A DNA stretch of 64,000 bases from Limnoperna fortunei. Its lineage: Eukaryota > Mollusca > Bivalvia > Mytilida > Modiolidae. Shown piece by piece: positions 57,501-60,500 of this stretch. The stretch's first letter is position 1; each line of letters begins with the position of its first letter. Position numbers and translations under genes: made by a program. A model generated the notes under the pieces. The model had not been told where the DNA came from and made no database searches. It saw only the letters and a list, made by a program, of their open reading frames with translations. The stretch spans positions 44,345,899 to 44,409,898 of the forward strand of contig OX104125.1 of the NCBI GenBank assembly GCA_944474755.1, written 5' to 3'.

Positions 57501-60500
57501 TGGCTCCGTCAAATGTTGCAACAGGAATGGAGAACAATTGCATGTAATAAGGAAAGAACATTGACTCAAAGAAACGCAGAATACTGTTTGCAGCTCAAGG
57601 TGTTCATATACGGTATGAACTTAAACATGACCAAATATTCTAAAAGGGGATAAACAAACTTTTATTCACCAATCACTAAGGAATGGACTGTAACTTTTTA
57701 AAATAAAACAATTTTAGTGAATATCTATAGTTCTTATTGTAAAACTGTTATACAAAAATATATCTAAATGTTAAAAATCCATTATGCGTCTCTTTATAGC
57801 AGAGTATATATGGGGGCCTCACTGGGCGAGTGGGTAGATAGTAATCTACTGTTGATCAATGAGACTTACTGAAGACTGCAACCTTAAATGACCAGAACTA
57901 TTTTTTGCCCAATAAAAACAGGATGCCACAATAGCTCAAAAATGGCTAAATTGTTTTTTTTTTAAATAAAAGAAACAATAAAATAAATAGCCAATAATTA
58001 GTTAAAACTACAAGAGAAGTTTGCCACAAAATATTACATAAACACAAAAAGCTCCTTAACAACCTTAGTTTTTGCTGTTAAGGGAGATAATCTGCAAAAA
58101 AATCCCCAGTCTAAACAACCTTTGTTTTTTTGCTGTTAAGGGAGATAATCTGCAAAAAAAATATCCCCAGTCTAAAAACTTTTCTTTTTTTTTTTGGTAT
58201 AAAGGGAGATAACTTTTTTTTTGTAAAGGGAGATAATCCTGCAAAAACCACAGAATGATCAAATAATAAACTCCAATTGATAACAGCAAATAAATCAGAC
58301 AGGATTGCTTGATATTTCTCTTGCCCAATATTTCTATATATTTTTCAATGAAAAGCTAGCTTTTTGGTATGAATAAACCTCTCAGTGATGGAGTGAGGAA
58401 TGTAACAGAATCAGTCTTGATCACTGACAATTGCAATATTTTAGTTATATTTAGGACAACAACAAACAACATATATTTATATCTATGGGTAAAAATGGAT
58501 GGACCAATAGGATCGAAACTAAAACTAGAAAAGTATAGAGTATTTGGTAGGGACTGAAAAGTAAATCTTTTTTTCACTGTAGTTACAATGAGCCTTTTTA
58601 CTTCAAAATCTACAGGGGTCTTTACATCTTCAAACATGTTACATATGGTCTGCCATCAGGCCTTCCATCTTATAGTCCCACACTGATAGGTTTAAAAATT
58701 TATAATTCTATATAACTTTCAAAGAAAAACGTTTTAGGAGTGTAACAGAATCAGTTATCAGTCACAGATAATGGTAAAAAAAATATTTACTCTTTGTGAA
58801 ACTGGTACAGCTGAGACAATGAATCTAAAATACGAGATTGCTTGTCTGTAGATGACTCCTGTACAATTTTCTCCTCCTTCACAGGAGAGTTATATGTATC
58901 CAAGAGATCCTTAAGATCACAAATGTAGTCTGTTTCTGATTCCAGCAATTCTGACAGGACTTTTCTGAAAATACAAAAACTTTAATTACAAACCATAGTT
59001 ATCAAAATAATCTTGCTAATCATCAATTTATGAACTAGACATAGGGGTCAAAGTCTTATTAACAAACACAAGTTTAATGTTTTTCTTTTGAGAAATAAAC
59101 AAGTGTGGACACAGAAAAACATCTCGCCTGCATTTATGACCGGGTGAAATATAGACAAAATTTTATACATCAATCTTTTATTATTTTCAGTATTTTTGTA
59201 CTATGTATTCTTTACAGGTTTTTAATCTTCTTTGATGTTTAACATTCCATTTTGAACTTGTAATTAATGAGTGACACATTTTACCTTTTATCTTTCACTT
59301 GTGTAACTTTAATCCATTAGACATTATTGTGTTAAAAGATATGACACCTTTTACCTGTAATTATCTGCCACTTATGCAACTTAATCCAATTAGACATTAC
59401 AGTGTTAATTATAAAGAAAATATCTTTAATCATGTCAAACCATGTGTCAAATTGAATTGAGTATTATAGATCATAATAGTTTTCCTGTATAAATATGATG
59501 ATAAAATATATTTCGTCAGTTGGAGTCAGAACTCTGTTACTGACATATCCACTATTGTAAAATTAGTCTGTACTGGATCATTAAATTATTTATCGTATTT
59601 GAGTTTGAGAGTCAACTCTACGCCAAAGTCTAAGATTCACTTCTGCACTATTTGGTAAAATTGTGTGGAACTGAGTTTCAGAGAAAAAGCTGTTTGTATG
59701 GTTTTCCCATAGGGACCTATGTTAAGCTGTATTCCACCGTGGTGGCCATCTTGGAATTTGGATCGCCACAAAAAACTCAAATTTTGTAGAGGACCATCTG
59801 GAAAATTGGCATCAGACTAACTACAGTCATCGCCATTCATTGTACGGCATCGTCGCCTCATTCACCCGTCTCATCAACGAGACACACACTGACCAGCAAG
59901 AAGCCCTGGTCACACATTCCTTATCATTAACAAAAATAAATTTTATCATAAGCATTACGTAAATAGCATAAGTTATCAGCAGCAGCCTGTATACCAAATA
60001 TTGTCACCATACCATGCATAGTTACAGAGGAACTGTCGTAACCTAAAACAAAAACGTTAACGTAGTAGCTGGACCGTGAAATGAGGTCAAGGTCAGGCAG
60101 TACCAGACAGTCATGTACTATTCATACTAATCATCAGCAACCTATATACCAAATATTGTCATCCTATCATGCATGGTTACAGAGGAACAACCGTAACCCA
60201 AAAACTTAAAACGTAGGTGCTGGACCGTGAAATTGAGGTCACGGTCAGGTGGCACATACCAGACAGTCATGTACTATTGATCAGCAACCTATATACCAAA
60301 TATTGTCATCCTACCATGCGTGGTTACAGAGGAACAGCCGTAACCAAAAAACTTTAACCTAGTCGCTGGACTGTGAAATTGAGGTCAAGGTCAGATGACA
60401 CCTACCAGACTCGTAACCAAAAAAATTAAAGTAGTCGCTGGACCGTGAAATTGAGGTCAAGGTCAGATGACACCTACCAGACAGTCATGAACTATTCATC

